In this document: positions 7,589 through 16,588 of the stretch, piece after piece
Layout of the letters: each line of letters opens with the position of its first letter
Position numbering within the stretch: the stretch's first letter is position 1
Source: Anaerohalosphaeraceae bacterium
Lineage (GTDB): Bacteria > Planctomycetota > Phycisphaerae > Sedimentisphaerales > UBA12454
DNA length: 64,000 nucleotides
Assembly (NCBI GenBank): GCA_021108375.1
Contig: JAIORA010000042.1
Location: 1 to 64,000 of the forward strand
Reading direction: 5' to 3'
Notes under the pieces: generated by a model
Told to the model about the DNA's origin: nothing
The model's input: only the letters and a program-made list of their open reading frames with translations
Databases searched by the model: none
Made by a program: the position numbers and the translations under genes

Positions 7589-8107
7589 ATGTCAGAACTA
7601 TTCGGATATATGGTCACCTGAACGACTTATGGCACTTGGCTGCACGGAGACGAACGAAAAAGTATTATAAATGAAAACGGTTCGACCAAACTACTACAAA
7701 AACATACCGGCCTTCAACACTATCACAAAAATAAATTATCATATCCGCCAGTAAAACTAAACACATCTCAAAGAAAAATCGTTCTTGATTCGATTATAGA
7801 AGTTTGCAACGCCAGACAATATACTCTTTTTGCAGTTCATATCAGAAGCAATCATATCCATATTTTAGTTGATGCCGACAAAATTGAAGCAATGCCGGAT
7901 TTCAAAAAATGGGCTACAAGAGAGCTTAGAAATGCCGGACATAAATTACAAAAGGTATGGACACGGGGAGGAAGTAGAAAACATATCTTTAAAGAACATC
8001 AATTGCACGAAAAGGCTGACTATATAATAAACCAGCAAGGCAAAATGATGTCATATTATGTCAATCCTAAATTACCTATACAACCCAATAGAAGCCCAGC
8101 GACGTAA
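7589..8107 (+). pseudogene. REP-associated tyrosine transposase (Y1/IS200-like), broken by an in-frame TGA
   Basis: A single-strand HUH transposase of the Y1_Tnp/RAYT type. From ATG 7589 the frame reads ...GYMVT-stop-TTYGTWLHGDER...; the TGA at 7619-7621 stands where the family has Trp (TGG), a one-base nonsense change. After it the frame is open to TAA 8105-8107 and shows the HUH motif NHIHILV and the catalytic-Tyr region ADYIINQQGKMMSYY. About 172 codons is full length for the family. Restart at ATG 7892 would lack the HUH motif. TGA ends many real genes here, so recoding is unlikely. The gene is surrounded by REP-like hairpins, which such enzymes mobilise, so it may be the now-dead source of those repeats. 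Confidence 0.8.
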
Positions 8108-8270
8108 GTCGCGGGAATAAAATTTTAAATGTAAAAGCATTCCCATCGCTTACGCGATTGGGCTTTTATGAATTATTCAGGGTACTTACGTACCGCAAGG
8201 GCTAAACGAAATGGGAACGGTTAAAAATATACGAAGCGGGAAAATTCAATTTATAAATGCGCGCAAGGAA

Positions 8271-8300
8271 AGAGCCGAACGGCGTTAACCAATCGGCTCT
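8271..8300 (-). terminator. Terminator of the rRNA unit
   Basis: AGAGCCGA...TCGGCTCT hairpin just downstream of the 5S gene on the minus strand, followed by TTTCC. Short T-run, but position and stem fit. Confidence 0.65.
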
Positions 8301-8306
8301 TATAAT

Positions 8307-8415
8307 TCCTGGCAATAACCTACTTTCGCCCGTAAGGACTATCATCGGCCCAGCGGTCTTAGCTTCTGAGTTCGGAATGGTATCAGGCGTTTCCCCGCAG
8401 GTAAGGTCACCAGGA
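8307..8415 (-). rRNA. rrf: 5S ribosomal RNA
   Basis: On the minus strand the gene starts TCCTGGTGACC, ends ATTGCCAGGA and has complementary ends (TCCTGG/CCAGGA). It holds the conserved CCATTCCGAACTCAGAAG loop and the GCGAAAGTAGG region. About 109 nt, normal for 5S. It lies 162 bases downstream of the 23S gene in the same transcription unit. Confidence 0.95.
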
Positions 8416-8701
8416 AATTTGTTACTCCGGTTAAAAACCGGGAAGTATTCTATTGTTAAACATCCTTTGAAAAAATAATAGCGTAGAGCAAAAACCAAAT
8501 TGTTAATTAAATAGTTAAATGAACTTCTCATAAAACTGTAAGAGTAAAGCTTTCGCGTATCAATCAAGGATTGATACGGTCAAGTAATCGAGCGTTAGTA
8601 CTGGTTAGCTTAATGTATTTCGACACTTACACACCCAGCCTATCAACCTCGTAGTCTTCGAGGGCTCTCTCGTACAATGTACATGGAATCCTAATCTTGA
8701 G

Positions 8702-8737
<36 letters not shown>

Positions 8738-8880
8738 TTTCCCGACATAGCTATCCAGCCGTGCCGCTAGCGCGACAACTGGTACACCAGAGGTCAGTCC
8801 TTCCAAGTCCTCTCGTACTAGGGTTGAATCTCCTCAAGATTCCTACGCCCACGGCAGATAGGGACCGACCTGGCTCACGC

Positions 8881-8938
<58 letters not shown>

Positions 8939-8943
8939 ACCTA

Positions 8944-8984
<41 letters not shown>

Positions 8985-9011
8985 GCCACGCCGCTATGAA
9001 CGCTCGGTGGC

Positions 9012-9044
<33 letters not shown>

Positions 9045-9203
9045 TGATGAGCGATGGCCTTTCCACACAGAACCACCGGATCACTAAGTCCTACTTTCGT
9101 ATCTGCTCGACTGATAAGTCTCGCAGTTAAGCACCCTTATACCTTTATGCTCTACGCGTGATTGCCAACCACGCTGAGGGTACCTTTGAACTCCTCCGTT
9201 ACA

Positions 9204-9237
<34 letters not shown>

Positions 9238-9536
9238 CCTAGCACTGTCCCATGCCCTGATTCAAGGGTCATGGTTAGGTAACTAATATACCAAGGGTGG
9301 TATTTCAAGGTTGGCTCCATTACGACCGAAATCGCAATATCAACACCTCCCACCTATCCTACGCACGATATACCAGGTATCAATACCAGGCTACAGTAAA
9401 GGTTCACGGGGTCTTTCCGTCTTGCCGCGGGTACGTGGTATCTTCACCACAACTACAATTTCACCGAGTCCGTCTTTGAGACAGTGCTCCAGTCGTTACG
9501 CCGTTCATGCACGTCGGAACTTACCCGACAAGGAAC

Positions 9537-9580
<44 letters not shown>

Positions 9581-10124
9581 GGCTTCAGTCGTTAGCTTTG
9601 TTTCCGAAGAAACGAACCACCTTCCTTAACCTTCCGGCACCGAGCAGGCGTCATTCTCTATACATCCACTTTATGTGTTAGCAGAGAACTGTGTTTTTGA
9701 TAAACAGTCGCCAGAGCCACTTTTCTGCGCCCTCAGCCACCAACTAAAAGCTGGTGCTGGAGGGTCCCCTTATCGCGAACTTACGGGGTCAATTTGCCGA
9801 GTTCCTTAAAGACGGTTATCTCGAGCGCCTTAGGATATTCTCCTCACCTACCTGTGTCAGTTTTAGTACGGATATGCTAATTTCAACCTACGGCAGCTAT
9901 TTCTCGGCATCTTCGCGGGCAACTTCGGCATCTTAAATTGGCCTCGTCCTTGCGGAACCCACACGACTAATCATGGGATTACTTAAGAAAATGCGTCACT
10001 GCTTTCGTCCATTAACATAGTGCAGGAATATTAACCTGCTGTCCATCGTCTACGCCTTTCAGCCTCGACTAAGGGACCGACTAACCCTGGGCGGATCTAC
10101 CTTCCCCAGGAAACCTTAGGTTTT

Positions 10125-10170
<46 letters not shown>

Positions 10171-10853
10171 AATCACTAACAGCCGCTCCACGACTCGTTA
10201 CCGTATCGCTTCAGCGCTGACTGTTACGCTCTCCTACCACTGTAATACCCTCCGGAGAGGATATTATAATCCGCAGTTTCGGTTCTATACTTATTCCCGT
10301 TCATTATCGGCACCAAAATGCTCGATCAGTAAGCTATTACGCACTTTTTAAATGGTGGCTGCTTCTAAGCCAACATCCTGATTGTCACAGCAATTTGACT
10401 TCCTTAAGAACTTAGTACAGATTCGGGACCTTAACTGGCGATCTGGGTTGTTTCCCTCTTGACCATGAACGTTATTGCCCACAGTCTGACTCCCGAGGTA
10501 CACTTTGCGGTATTCGGAGTTTGGTTGGGGTAGGTAGGCGGGTGGCCCCCTATCCCCAATCAGTAGCTCTACCCCCACAAAGTACTTTACTCGAGGCTAG
10601 CCCAAAAGCTATTTCGGAGAGAACGAGATATCTCCAGGTTTGATTAGACTTTTACTCCTCCGCACAGCTCATCCCCTAACTTTTCAACGTTAGTGGGTTC
10701 GGTCGTCCAGGGATTTTTACATCCCCTTCCACCTGGCCATGCGTAGATCACCTGGTTTCGCGTCTACTACCTGCGACTGATTCGCCCTATTAAGACTCGC
10801 TTTCGCTACGGCTACACACCTTAAGTGCTTAACCTTGCCACAGACAGTAACTC

Positions 10854-10884
<31 letters not shown>

Positions 10885-10892
10885 CACATTTA

Positions 10893-11089
10893 CCGTACCT
10901 ACTTCAACCAGCGAAGTAGTTACTCAAATCCTAAATTCTAATATCTAAATACTAAACAATATCAAAACACTAAATTCAAAATCTATAAACATCTGTCGTT
11001 TAAAATATTTGGATTTTGATAATTAGAATTTGTTTAGCATTTATGATTTAGAGATTAGAAATTTACTTTGCTGAGCAAAGTAGGTACGG
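10893..11089 (-). other. 23S intervening sequence (IVS), about 197 nt
   Basis: The insertion is closed by a stem formed by CCGTACCTAC (10893-10902) and GTAGGTACGG (11080-11089). Small hairpins ACTTC-AACCAGC-GAAGT and ACTTTGCTGAGCAAAGT lie inside the ends. It carries no open reading frame. By analogy with other helix-25 IVSs, RNase III would excise it, leaving a fragmented 23S; that is inference. Confidence 0.8.
10925..11065. mobile_element. Inverted-repeat element (CTAAATCCTAAAC family) inside the 23S IVS
   Basis: Roughly 141 bp with inverted ends: left AATCCTAAATTCTAATATC...CTAAACAATATC; right, reversed, AATTTCTAATCTC...CTAAACAAATTC. The same arms, including ATACTAAACAATATC and GAATTTGTTTAG(G/C)ATTTA, occur in the element at 60918-61092. 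There is no coding capacity, so it is MITE-like. Confidence 0.7.
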
Positions 11090-11851
11090 CACATAGTGCT
11101 CCCACAGCTTTGTAAGTGTATGGTTTCAGGTACTTTTAACTCCCCTAATAGGGGTACTTTTCATCTTTCGCTCACGCTACTTTTCACTATCGGTCGCTGA
11201 GTAGTACTTAGCCTTGGAGGGTGGGCCCCCCAGCTTCACACAGAGTTCCACGAGCTCCGTGCTACTCTGGAACACCAACAGTAACGGAGGGTATTCGCTT
11301 TCGCATACAGGACTATCACCCTCTGCGGTTCAGCTTTCCAGCTGATTCTGCTTGCGATACCTTTGTAACTCCTTGTTGATGCCCTCAACCCCAGAAAGTA
11401 AACTCTCTGGTTTGGGCTATATCCGCTTTCGCTCGCCGCTACTTACGGAGTCTCGGTTGATTTCCTTTCCTACAGGTACTTAGATGTTTCAGTTCCCTGC
11501 GTTGACTTTGACAACCTATGCATTCAGTCATCAATGATAGAGTCAGGTTGCCCTGCTCTAACGGGTTACCCCATTCGGACATCCCGGGATTAGCGGTTGT
11601 TTGACACCTGCCCCGGGCTTTTCGCAGCCTACCACGTCCTTCATCGTCTCTCAGCGCCTAGACATCCCCCATACACTCTTAGTAACTTGACCGTATCAAT
11701 CTAAGATTGACACGTCTTGAAAACTTAGTTTTGAAAAACTTCTTACAGATAAATTTATGAGCGCTCATTTGTTTATAATTGTATTGTAGATCACGGAATT
11801 GCTTCCGCAACCACATACCAAATTTGGCTTTTAAATCTCTACGCTATTAAC

Positions 11852-11867
11852 TTTTCAAAGAACAAAC
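11852..11867 (-). promoter_or_regulatory. boxA-like antitermination site before 23S
   Basis: Minus strand TTTGTTCTTTGAAAAGT, the usual spacer boxA form, about 160 bases before the 23S start. In rRNA operons boxA binds NusB/NusE and prevents premature termination. Confidence 0.55.
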
Positions 11868-11880
11868 ATACTATAGTTAT

Positions 11881-11998
11881 TAGTTATGAGTCTTTAGTTT
11901 TGAGTTAAGGAATCGGCCTTTAGGCCGATGACTATTTAATCAGCTTCGCCAAAGGCGAATCCGAAACTCATAACTTAGAACTCAACACTCAAAACTCC
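11881..11998. repeat. ACTCAAAACTAA / TCGGCC repeat block in the tRNA-23S spacer
   Basis: Contains TGAGTCTTTAGTTTTGAGTT, CGGCCTTTAGGCCG, CGCCAAAGGCG and GAACTCAACACTCAAAACT, i.e. the inverse of the block type at 1-142. It lies inside the transcribed rRNA unit. Confidence 0.65.
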
Positions 11999-12003
11999 TA
12001 TAA

Positions 12004-12076
12004 TGGAGACGACGGGGATCGAACCCACAACCTCCGCCTTGCAAGGGCGGCGCTCTCCCAATTGAGCTACGTCCCC
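12004..12076 (-). tRNA. tRNA-Ala (anticodon TGC)
   Basis: 73-nt cloverleaf on the minus strand: acceptor GGGGACG/CGTCTCC, D-arm AGCTCAATTGGGAGAGC, anticodon loop CTTGCAA, T-arm GTGGGTTCGATCCCC. CCA is not encoded. Standard partner of tRNA-Ile in rRNA spacers. Confidence 0.95.
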
Positions 12077-12105
12077 AATACCCACCGCGTGGGAATATCT
12101 AAATA

Positions 12106-12165
12106 CTAATATCTAAATACTAAACTTTAGGATTTAGCGATTAGGCTTTAGAATTTCCTCTGGCT
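12106..12165. repeat. Short copy of the CTAAATACTAAAC element between the two tRNAs
   Basis: AATACTAATATCTAAATACT AAAC followed by TTTAGGATTTAGCGATTAG, i.e. the two arms of the element at 10925 and 60918 joined with almost no centre. Confidence 0.6.
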
Positions 12166-12180
12166 TAAAGCCAAAGGCAA

Positions 12181-12254
<74 letters not shown>

Positions 12255-12340
12255 CAATAAATCAAAGCTCCTCAGCTACGCGACTATAATCTTCAAACCA
12301 GCCGACTTTCGGGCTCAATCGTGTTCTAAAATCTCAACTT

Positions 12341-12352
12341 TTACAAAGAGCA
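12341..12352 (-). promoter_or_regulatory. boxA in the rRNA leader
   Basis: Minus strand TGCTCTTTGTAA, close to the boxA consensus TGCTCTTTAACA, about 50 bases downstream of the promoter and 90 before tRNA-Ile. Supports this being a true rRNA leader. Confidence 0.6.
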
Positions 12353-12404
12353 AACAAAAATGCCGCTGAATCAACAGGCAGCGACACTTTAGATGAGACG
12401 CGAA

Positions 12405-12433
12405 ATGGTACTACCTAATCAACCTGCCGTCAA
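12405..12433 (-). promoter_or_regulatory. Promoter of the tRNA-23S-5S unit
   Basis: -35 TTGACG (12428-12433), 17-base spacer, -10 TACCAT (12405-12410). Directly upstream are A/T tracts (AAAAAAATTCGCATTTTTTT) like an UP element. The leader to tRNA-Ile is about 145 bases and contains no 16S sequence. Confidence 0.55.
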
Positions 12434-12978
12434 GAACAAAAACGGGCGTTTTTGAAAAAAAATGCGAATTTTTTTCAAACGGCCCTCTTCCTGACTACCT
12501 TGAATCCCGCCTGCACTATCCGAAACTTCCAAAATAGTGTAGCCGGTCAATTCTATCTGGTTTTTCAGCATAGTCAAGTGGGTTTTGGGGTATTTTTAAA
12601 CAATTTATAAATGTTTTTGCTAAAACAGGTTGAAATGGGGCAATCGCCTGCAAATATGCAGAAAGAATAAATTGATTAGACACAGATTTAACCGCGGATT
12701 TTAAAAAAGTAAAAAACAAAAACTGGATACCCGCTTTCGCGGGTATGGTAATAACCCTATTCCGGCGACTTACGTCGCTCGGCTTTTATACGGTGGGAAA
12801 GGGATAGCAAAATATGGAAGCACGAACCCCCAAGCAGGCTTGGGGGCTAAATGGCGATGCAAGCGGGATAGAACATATTCAAGCACAAACCCCCAGGCAG
12901 GCCTGAGGGCTAAACATAATGACAGAAATTGGGCGTTTCGGGACAATTTTGGGGAAATAAAAAAGTTTTCAAAATTTA
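12434..12978. other. Intergenic region with repeats, no gene
   Basis: 12434-12660 shows nothing recognisable apart from the UP-like tract. 12660-12720 has CCGCGGATTTTAAAAAAG phrases. 12795-12915 carries the repeat module AGCAAAATATGGAAGCACG / CCCCCAAGCAGGCTTGGGGG, followed by a second, degenerate version. Open frames here run through repeats and are not credible genes. Confidence 0.65.
12723..12747 (-). repeat. REP-like hairpin unit
   Basis: CTGGATACCCGCTTTCGCGGG followed by TATG, inverse orientation of the unit at 6144, stem intact. Confidence 0.75.
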
Positions 12979-13139
12979 GGGAACCTCTAAAAATTCATTT
13001 TGGCGGACAAGCGAACCTTTTTGCCGGTGGACTTCGTCAGACAAAAGCCGCTTTATCTACGGATAAAGCTGATTTGTCTTCCTTGTTACCGAATAAAAAT
13101 TTTCTACCTGCCGCTCAAAAGCAATTATTAGAGCTACCC
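12979..13139. mobile_element. Short element with 24-bp imperfect terminal inverted repeats, copy 1
   Basis: Left end GGGAACCTCTAAAAATTCAT TTTG; right end, reversed, GGGTAGCTCTAATAATTGCT TTTG: 18 of 24 positions agree. Internal 110 bp has no gene of its own. Related copies at 28632-28684 (centre deleted) and 33722-33765 (left end only). Sits just upstream of the cspA promoter. Confidence 0.7.
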
Positions 13140-13162
13140 TTTATAAAAATCCCATTTTTTTA

Positions 13163-13191
13163 TTGACCTCGGCGGTCTGTTTTAGTTTAAT
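13163..13191 (+). promoter_or_regulatory. Promoter of cspA
   Basis: -35 TTGACC (13163-13168), 17-base spacer, -10 TTTAAT (13186-13191). The resulting 5' leader is about 105 nt, long as in many cold-shock genes, and contains GGCCAATTAACCGGCC (13273-13288) just before the ribosome site AAGGAG. Confidence 0.6.
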
Positions 13192-13302
13192 ACCCTTTCA
13201 GAGGCTTATTTTCCTTCATCTCTCAGGAAAACAGGTCCAACTTAATAAAAGTCGAGAGGTGTTTAGTTTAATGGCCAATTAACCGGCCAAGGAGTAGTAG
13301 CA

Positions 13303-13506
13303 ATGAGTACAGGAACAGTAAAATGGTTTAACTCAAGTAAAGGTTTTGGCTTTATCACCCCTGATGATGGCGGCGACGATTTGTTCGTACATTACTCAGA
13401 AATTAAAGCTGACGGTTACGCAACTCTCGAAGAGAACCAAAAGGTTAACTTTGAAGTTGGCGAAGGTAAAAAAGGACCTTGTGCAAACAATGTTACACCT
13501 GCCTAA
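13303..13506 (+). CDS. cspA: Cold-shock protein (CspA family)
   Basis: A 67-residue cold-shock domain that binds single-stranded nucleic acid and acts as an RNA chaperone in the cytosol. RNP1 is KGFGFI (residues 14-19) and RNP2 is DLFVHY (26-31), after the typical start TGTVKWFN. The tail is [22 protein letters not shown] lies 10 bases before the ATG. It is monocistronic, with its own promoter, a long leader and a strong terminator. Family role is well established; whether this copy is cold-induced is not visible, although the leader is suggestive. Confidence 0.95.
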   Translation: MSTGTVKWFNSSKGFGFITPDDGGDDLFVHYSEIKADGYATLEENQKVNFEVGEGKKGPCANNVTPA

Positions 13507-13532
13507 GCGGTTACAACTACGAATCACAAAAT

Positions 13533-13566
13533 CAAAAGGCTCTGCTGTTTACAGTGGAGCCTTTTG
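13533..13566 (+). terminator. Terminator after cspA
   Basis: CAAAAGGCTCTGCTG-TTTA-CAGTGGAGCCTTTTG, a 15-bp stem with two mismatched/GU pairs, followed by TTTATG. Confidence 0.8.
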
Positions 13567-13598
13567 TTTATGCAAACATAACATCTATTTTGTTTAAA

Positions 13599-13672
13599 CG
13601 TCCCCGGCAAGATTCGAACCTGCAACCTTTGGCTTCGGAGGCCAACGCGCTATCCAATTGCGCCACGAGGAC
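13599..13672 (-). tRNA. tRNA-Arg (anticodon CCG)
   Basis: 74-nt cloverleaf on the minus strand: acceptor GTCCTCG/CGGGGAC, D-arm GGCGCAATTGGATAGCGC, anticodon loop CTCCGAA, T-arm GCAGGTTCGAATCTTGC. CCA is not encoded. Confidence 0.93.
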
Positions 13673-13819
13673 ATAATTGACATTATGCCAGCATATCCAG
13701 ATTTGTCCAGCAGTTTCCGCCCGTATATCCCAGGAAGAACGTATTTCAGAGACTGCAACGGACTCGGTATTAACTCTAAAAGATTGACATACCCGGGTTT
13801 TGCAAATATCATTACGCAA

Positions 13820-15106
13820 ATGAAATACGTTTTGAATCTCATATATCTGCTCGCTTTGATTCTGATAAGCCCTAAAATTCTCTACCGAATTATAAGACAC
13901 GGTAGATACCGCGCAGGCTGGGGCGAAAGGCTGGGCAAAATCCGCAGGAAAAACGCGGGGAAAAAATGCGTATGGATACACGCTGTGAGCGTTGGCGAGG
14001 TGAACGCAACGAAAACACTCATCGAAGATTTGCAAAAACATCTGCCGAACTTCGACATCGCGATAAGCGCGACTACCGACACGGGCTATGAGAGGGCGAA
14101 AAAACTGTATGCGGGTAAATACGATGTGTTTTACTTCCCATTCGACATCTCCTTTATAATAGAACGCGCCTTTCGCTATATAAACCCGGCGATATGCCTG
14201 CTGATGGAACTTGAGGTCTGGCCGAATATGACAGCGGAAGCGTCAAAGAAAAATGTCCCCGTAGTCGTAGTTAACGGCAGGATAAGCGACAGAAGTTTTC
14301 CGAGATACAAAACAATAAAACCTCTAATCCGCAAGACGTTCAGACGCGTTAGTCTTTTTCTTGCCCAGAGCGATGAATACGCTGAAAGGTTTATCGCCCT
14401 TGGCGGCAGAAGAGATACAACGATAGTTACCGGCAGTTTGAAATACGATACCGCTGAGATTACCGGTAAAATCCTCGGCAGCGATGAACTGGCTGAGGTG
14501 CTTAATATCGGCAGCAAAAAAATCTTAGTCGCTGGCGGAACCGGGCCGGGCGAAGAAAAAATAATTCTGAAAGTTTTCAAACGACTGCTCGAAAAATCAG
14601 TTTCGCTGAGATTGGCTATCGTACCGCGAAAGCCTGAACGCTTCGGCGAAGTGGCCGAGCTGATAGAAAACTCCGGCTTTGAACTTGTAAGATTGAGCAA
14701 AGCTAAAGCAGGAAAAAAGCCAGAACAGGCTGGCTGTAACGCTGTGATACTTGGCGATACGATGGGTGATTTGCGAAAATTTTATTCTCTGGCGGAAATC
14801 GTTTTTGTCGGCAGGAGTATGGCAACGATGGGCGGCTCGGATATGATGGAGCCGACGGCATTGGGTAAATTTACCGTCTTCGGTGAACACACTTTCAACT
14901 TCAAACAAACCGTCAAAGCACTGCTCGGTGGCGATGGCGCAATAGAAGTAAAAACGCCCGGCGAGCTTTTTGAAGCCGTTTGCAAGGCAATCGGCGACAA
15001 AGATTATGCCGAGGGAATTGCTTTAAACGGACAAAATGTTATCAGGCAAAATCAGGGTGCAACCGAAAAAAGCGTCAGCCTGATTGTTCAACTGCTGAAC
15101 GATTGA
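13820..15106 (+). CDS. waaA: 3-deoxy-D-manno-octulosonic acid (Kdo) transferase
   Basis: Transfers Kdo from CMP-Kdo to lipid A precursor at the inner membrane, in LPS core synthesis. About 428 residues, normal for WaaA/KdtA. An N-terminal membrane anchor (VLNLIYLLALILISPKILY) is followed by the GT30 domain: WIHAVSVGEVNATKTL, ISATTDTGYERA, ELEVWPNM, NGRISDRSF, and the C-terminal GT-B half VAGGTGPGEE...EPTALGKFTVFGEH. The frame is open from 13658, overlapping the tRNA-Arg gene, so I chose the internal ATG at 13820 where family similarity begins. No strong ribosome site is visible. With kdsA at 58.4 kb this indicates a Kdo-containing outer membrane. Confidence 0.92.
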   Translation: MKYVLNLIYLLALILISPKILYRIIRHGRYRAGWGERLGKIRRKNAGKKCVWIHAVSVGEVNATKTLIEDLQKHLPNFDIAISATTDTGYERAKKLYAGKYDVFYFPFDISFIIERAFRYINPAICLLMELEVWPNMTAEASKKNVPVVVVNGRISDRSFPRYKTIKPLIRKTFRRVSLFLAQSDEYAERFIALGGRRDTTIVTGSLKYDTAEITGKILGSDELAEVLNIGSKKILVAGGTGPGEEKIILKVFKRLLEKSVSLRLAIVPRKPERFGEVAELIENSGFELVRLSKAKAGKKPEQAGCNAVILGDTMGDLRKFYSLAEIVFVGRSMATMGGSDMMEPTALGKFTVFGEHTFNFKQTVKALLGGDGAIEVKTPGELFEAVCKAIGDKDYAEGIALNGQNVIRQNQGATEKSVSLIVQLLND

Positions 15107-15195
15107 CTTGTCATACGAAGTACGAATAATTACAGCAATGACAAGGTTTAGATTTCTCCACGCTGATTGAAAAACATAAGCCTTATGCGGGTTTT

Positions 15196-16089
15196 TTATT
15201 TTGTCTCTCTTAAAACCTGCCCCTGCTGTGTTACCTGGTAAACATTGCCGAAGCCTTTGCTCTTTGGCTTATCGAAAAGCGATTTCAACTGGGCCTGGTT
15301 AGGCTGCCACAATTCGGTTCTGTTAAGATTTATTTCCAGTCTCCCCGCCGAATTTTCCTTGTACGATTCTACTACTATCCGGCTCGGAAATTTATATTTT
15401 CTGCCGCCTTTTACAACTTTATAATCTCTCATCTCGGCAGCAAAGAACAACTGGCCGGTAAAATCTATATATTCGATTCTGCTAACGAGGTACTGGCAAC
15501 GTTCGATGAAAACCTTTGTCGTTGTGCCATTTTGGGCTTTTGCAGTCAGGACATCAAACGGGCCGTAACGGTAAAGTTTTTCTGCCCTGCTTATCGCTCT
15601 GGCCGGGTCGAGAATTTGCAGAAGTATTTGCGGCCTTATGTCCAGCAGTCCTCCGCCGGCAATTTTTCTTATGCCGTTGCTTTGCCCGTGATAATAAACG
15701 TCAAAATGTTTTGAGTAACTCCAAAACTGCTCGCCGCTGACTCCGAAACAAAGTGCCTGCGGGTCGAATAGCACCTCGCCGAACATCGCCAGCTTACCAA
15801 CCGGAGCATACCATATTCTGACCGGAAAATTCTGCTTAAACCCGTCCCGGCTCTGGCCGGAAAAATCAACGCTGCACGTTCCGACAGCCTTTAGCGGAAA
15901 GATACTCCGATTGCCAGCCCTTAGAGCGGTAATTGATTGGCTTACTGAGGTCTTTGGCGGACACAAATGTTGCGATGAGCGGGGCTTTTGCGACTCTGTG
16001 CATCCGGCGAGAAACCAGAGGCAACCAAAAACAAAGGCCGCTACAAAAACATTTTTGCCCGCAATATTCGATAAATGATGGTTATTCAT
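15196..16089 (-). CDS. Putative outer-membrane lipoprotein, LolA/LolB-like fold suspected
   Basis: About 297 residues. A signal peptide ends in a lipobox (FLAGC, Cys about residue 30), followed by a long beta-rich domain with VRIWYAPVGKLAMFGEVLFDP and GEQFWSYSKHFDVYYHG. This pattern resembles LolA/LolB-like or DUF4292-type lipoproteins, but the match is weak. The start at 16089 overlaps the stop of the upstream gene (ATGAATAA arrangement), indicating translational coupling; the frame extends to 16116 but that would add only nine residues inside the previous gene. Third gene of an operon with a 164-residue protein and an HhH membrane protein. Function unknown. Confidence 0.75.
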   Translation of the reverse strand: MNNHHLSNIAGKNVFVAAFVFGCLWFLAGCTESQKPRSSQHLCPPKTSVSQSITALRAGNRSIFPLKAVGTCSVDFSGQSRDGFKQNFPVRIWYAPVGKLAMFGEVLFDPQALCFGVSGEQFWSYSKHFDVYYHGQSNGIRKIAGGGLLDIRPQILLQILDPARAISRAEKLYRYGPFDVLTAKAQNGTTTKVFIERCQYLVSRIEYIDFTGQLFFAAEMRDYKVVKGGRKYKFPSRIVVESYKENSAGRLEINLNRTELWQPNQAQLKSLFDKPKSKGFGNVYQVTQQGQVLRETK

Positions 16090-16576
16090 TAAACTCAACC
16101 TGTAATATCTGCCCAAGCTGGCTGGAAAGCTGAGCGACTTGCTCTTCGGTCAACTGCGGATTAACAACCTCTGCGCGATGGTCTCGGTGGACAACTTTCA
16201 AAACCCAAACCTCTTTGCCATCAAGGCTTTTGCTCGAATCATATTTGAGAATTCTCTTTCGCATCAGAATCAGCATCAGGACAAAACGAAAATTGAGCTT
16301 GTCCTGGTCGGTTTCATTTTCGAGCCTGTCGAAAAACGCAAGGAGCATATCGTTATCGACGAAGAGATTTTTCTTCTGCTCTTGTTTTGGCATTTTGCTT
16401 TTCCAGTAGCAGAAAACCTCCGGCCTGTTCTGCTGCCAGTAATCGCAACTGTAATCTCTCCGGGTAAGCCCTTCCTCGGCTTCGACAAGCGCAGCGAAAT
16501 ACTCGCAGTCAGGTTCGATAATCAAATCTGTCCCTGCACAAACGCCCAGCGGTTTATCAATCTGCCATTCAGCCAT
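16082..16576 (-). CDS. Conserved hypothetical protein, 164 residues
   Basis: Soluble, acidic and Trp/Tyr-rich protein that I do not recognise. It has Cys-containing segments (EPDCEYFAALVEAEEGL, DYSCDYWQQNRPEVFCYW) and a middle region with LNFRFVLMLILMRKRILKY. The C-terminal helix reads QLTEEQVAQLSSQLGQILQVE. It lies between an HhH protein (12 bases upstream) and a lipoprotein whose start it overlaps, so all three are probably co-expressed and may work together at the envelope. No signal peptide is seen. Confidence 0.75.
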   Translation of the reverse strand: MAEWQIDKPLGVCAGTDLIIEPDCEYFAALVEAEEGLTRRDYSCDYWQQNRPEVFCYWKSKMPKQEQKKNLFVDNDMLLAFFDRLENETDQDKLNFRFVLMLILMRKRILKYDSSKSLDGKEVWVLKVVHRDHRAEVVNPQLTEEQVAQLSSQLGQILQVEFNE

Positions 16577-16588
16577 TCTACAATCCTG

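Noticed and set aside
7619-7621. TGA as recoded Trp in the transposase frame
   Set aside because: TGA ends several solid genes in the window (waaA, TIGR02757, MNT), so standard code applies; a nonsense mutation is simpler.
12840-13166. 108-codon open frame on the plus strand
   Set aside because: It runs through two dispersed repeats and the terminal-repeat element; no ribosome site, no domain.
12255-13302. Search for 16S rRNA upstream of tRNA-Ile
   Set aside because: No 16S-conserved stretch is seen on either strand; the region holds a promoter, boxA, repeats and cspA.
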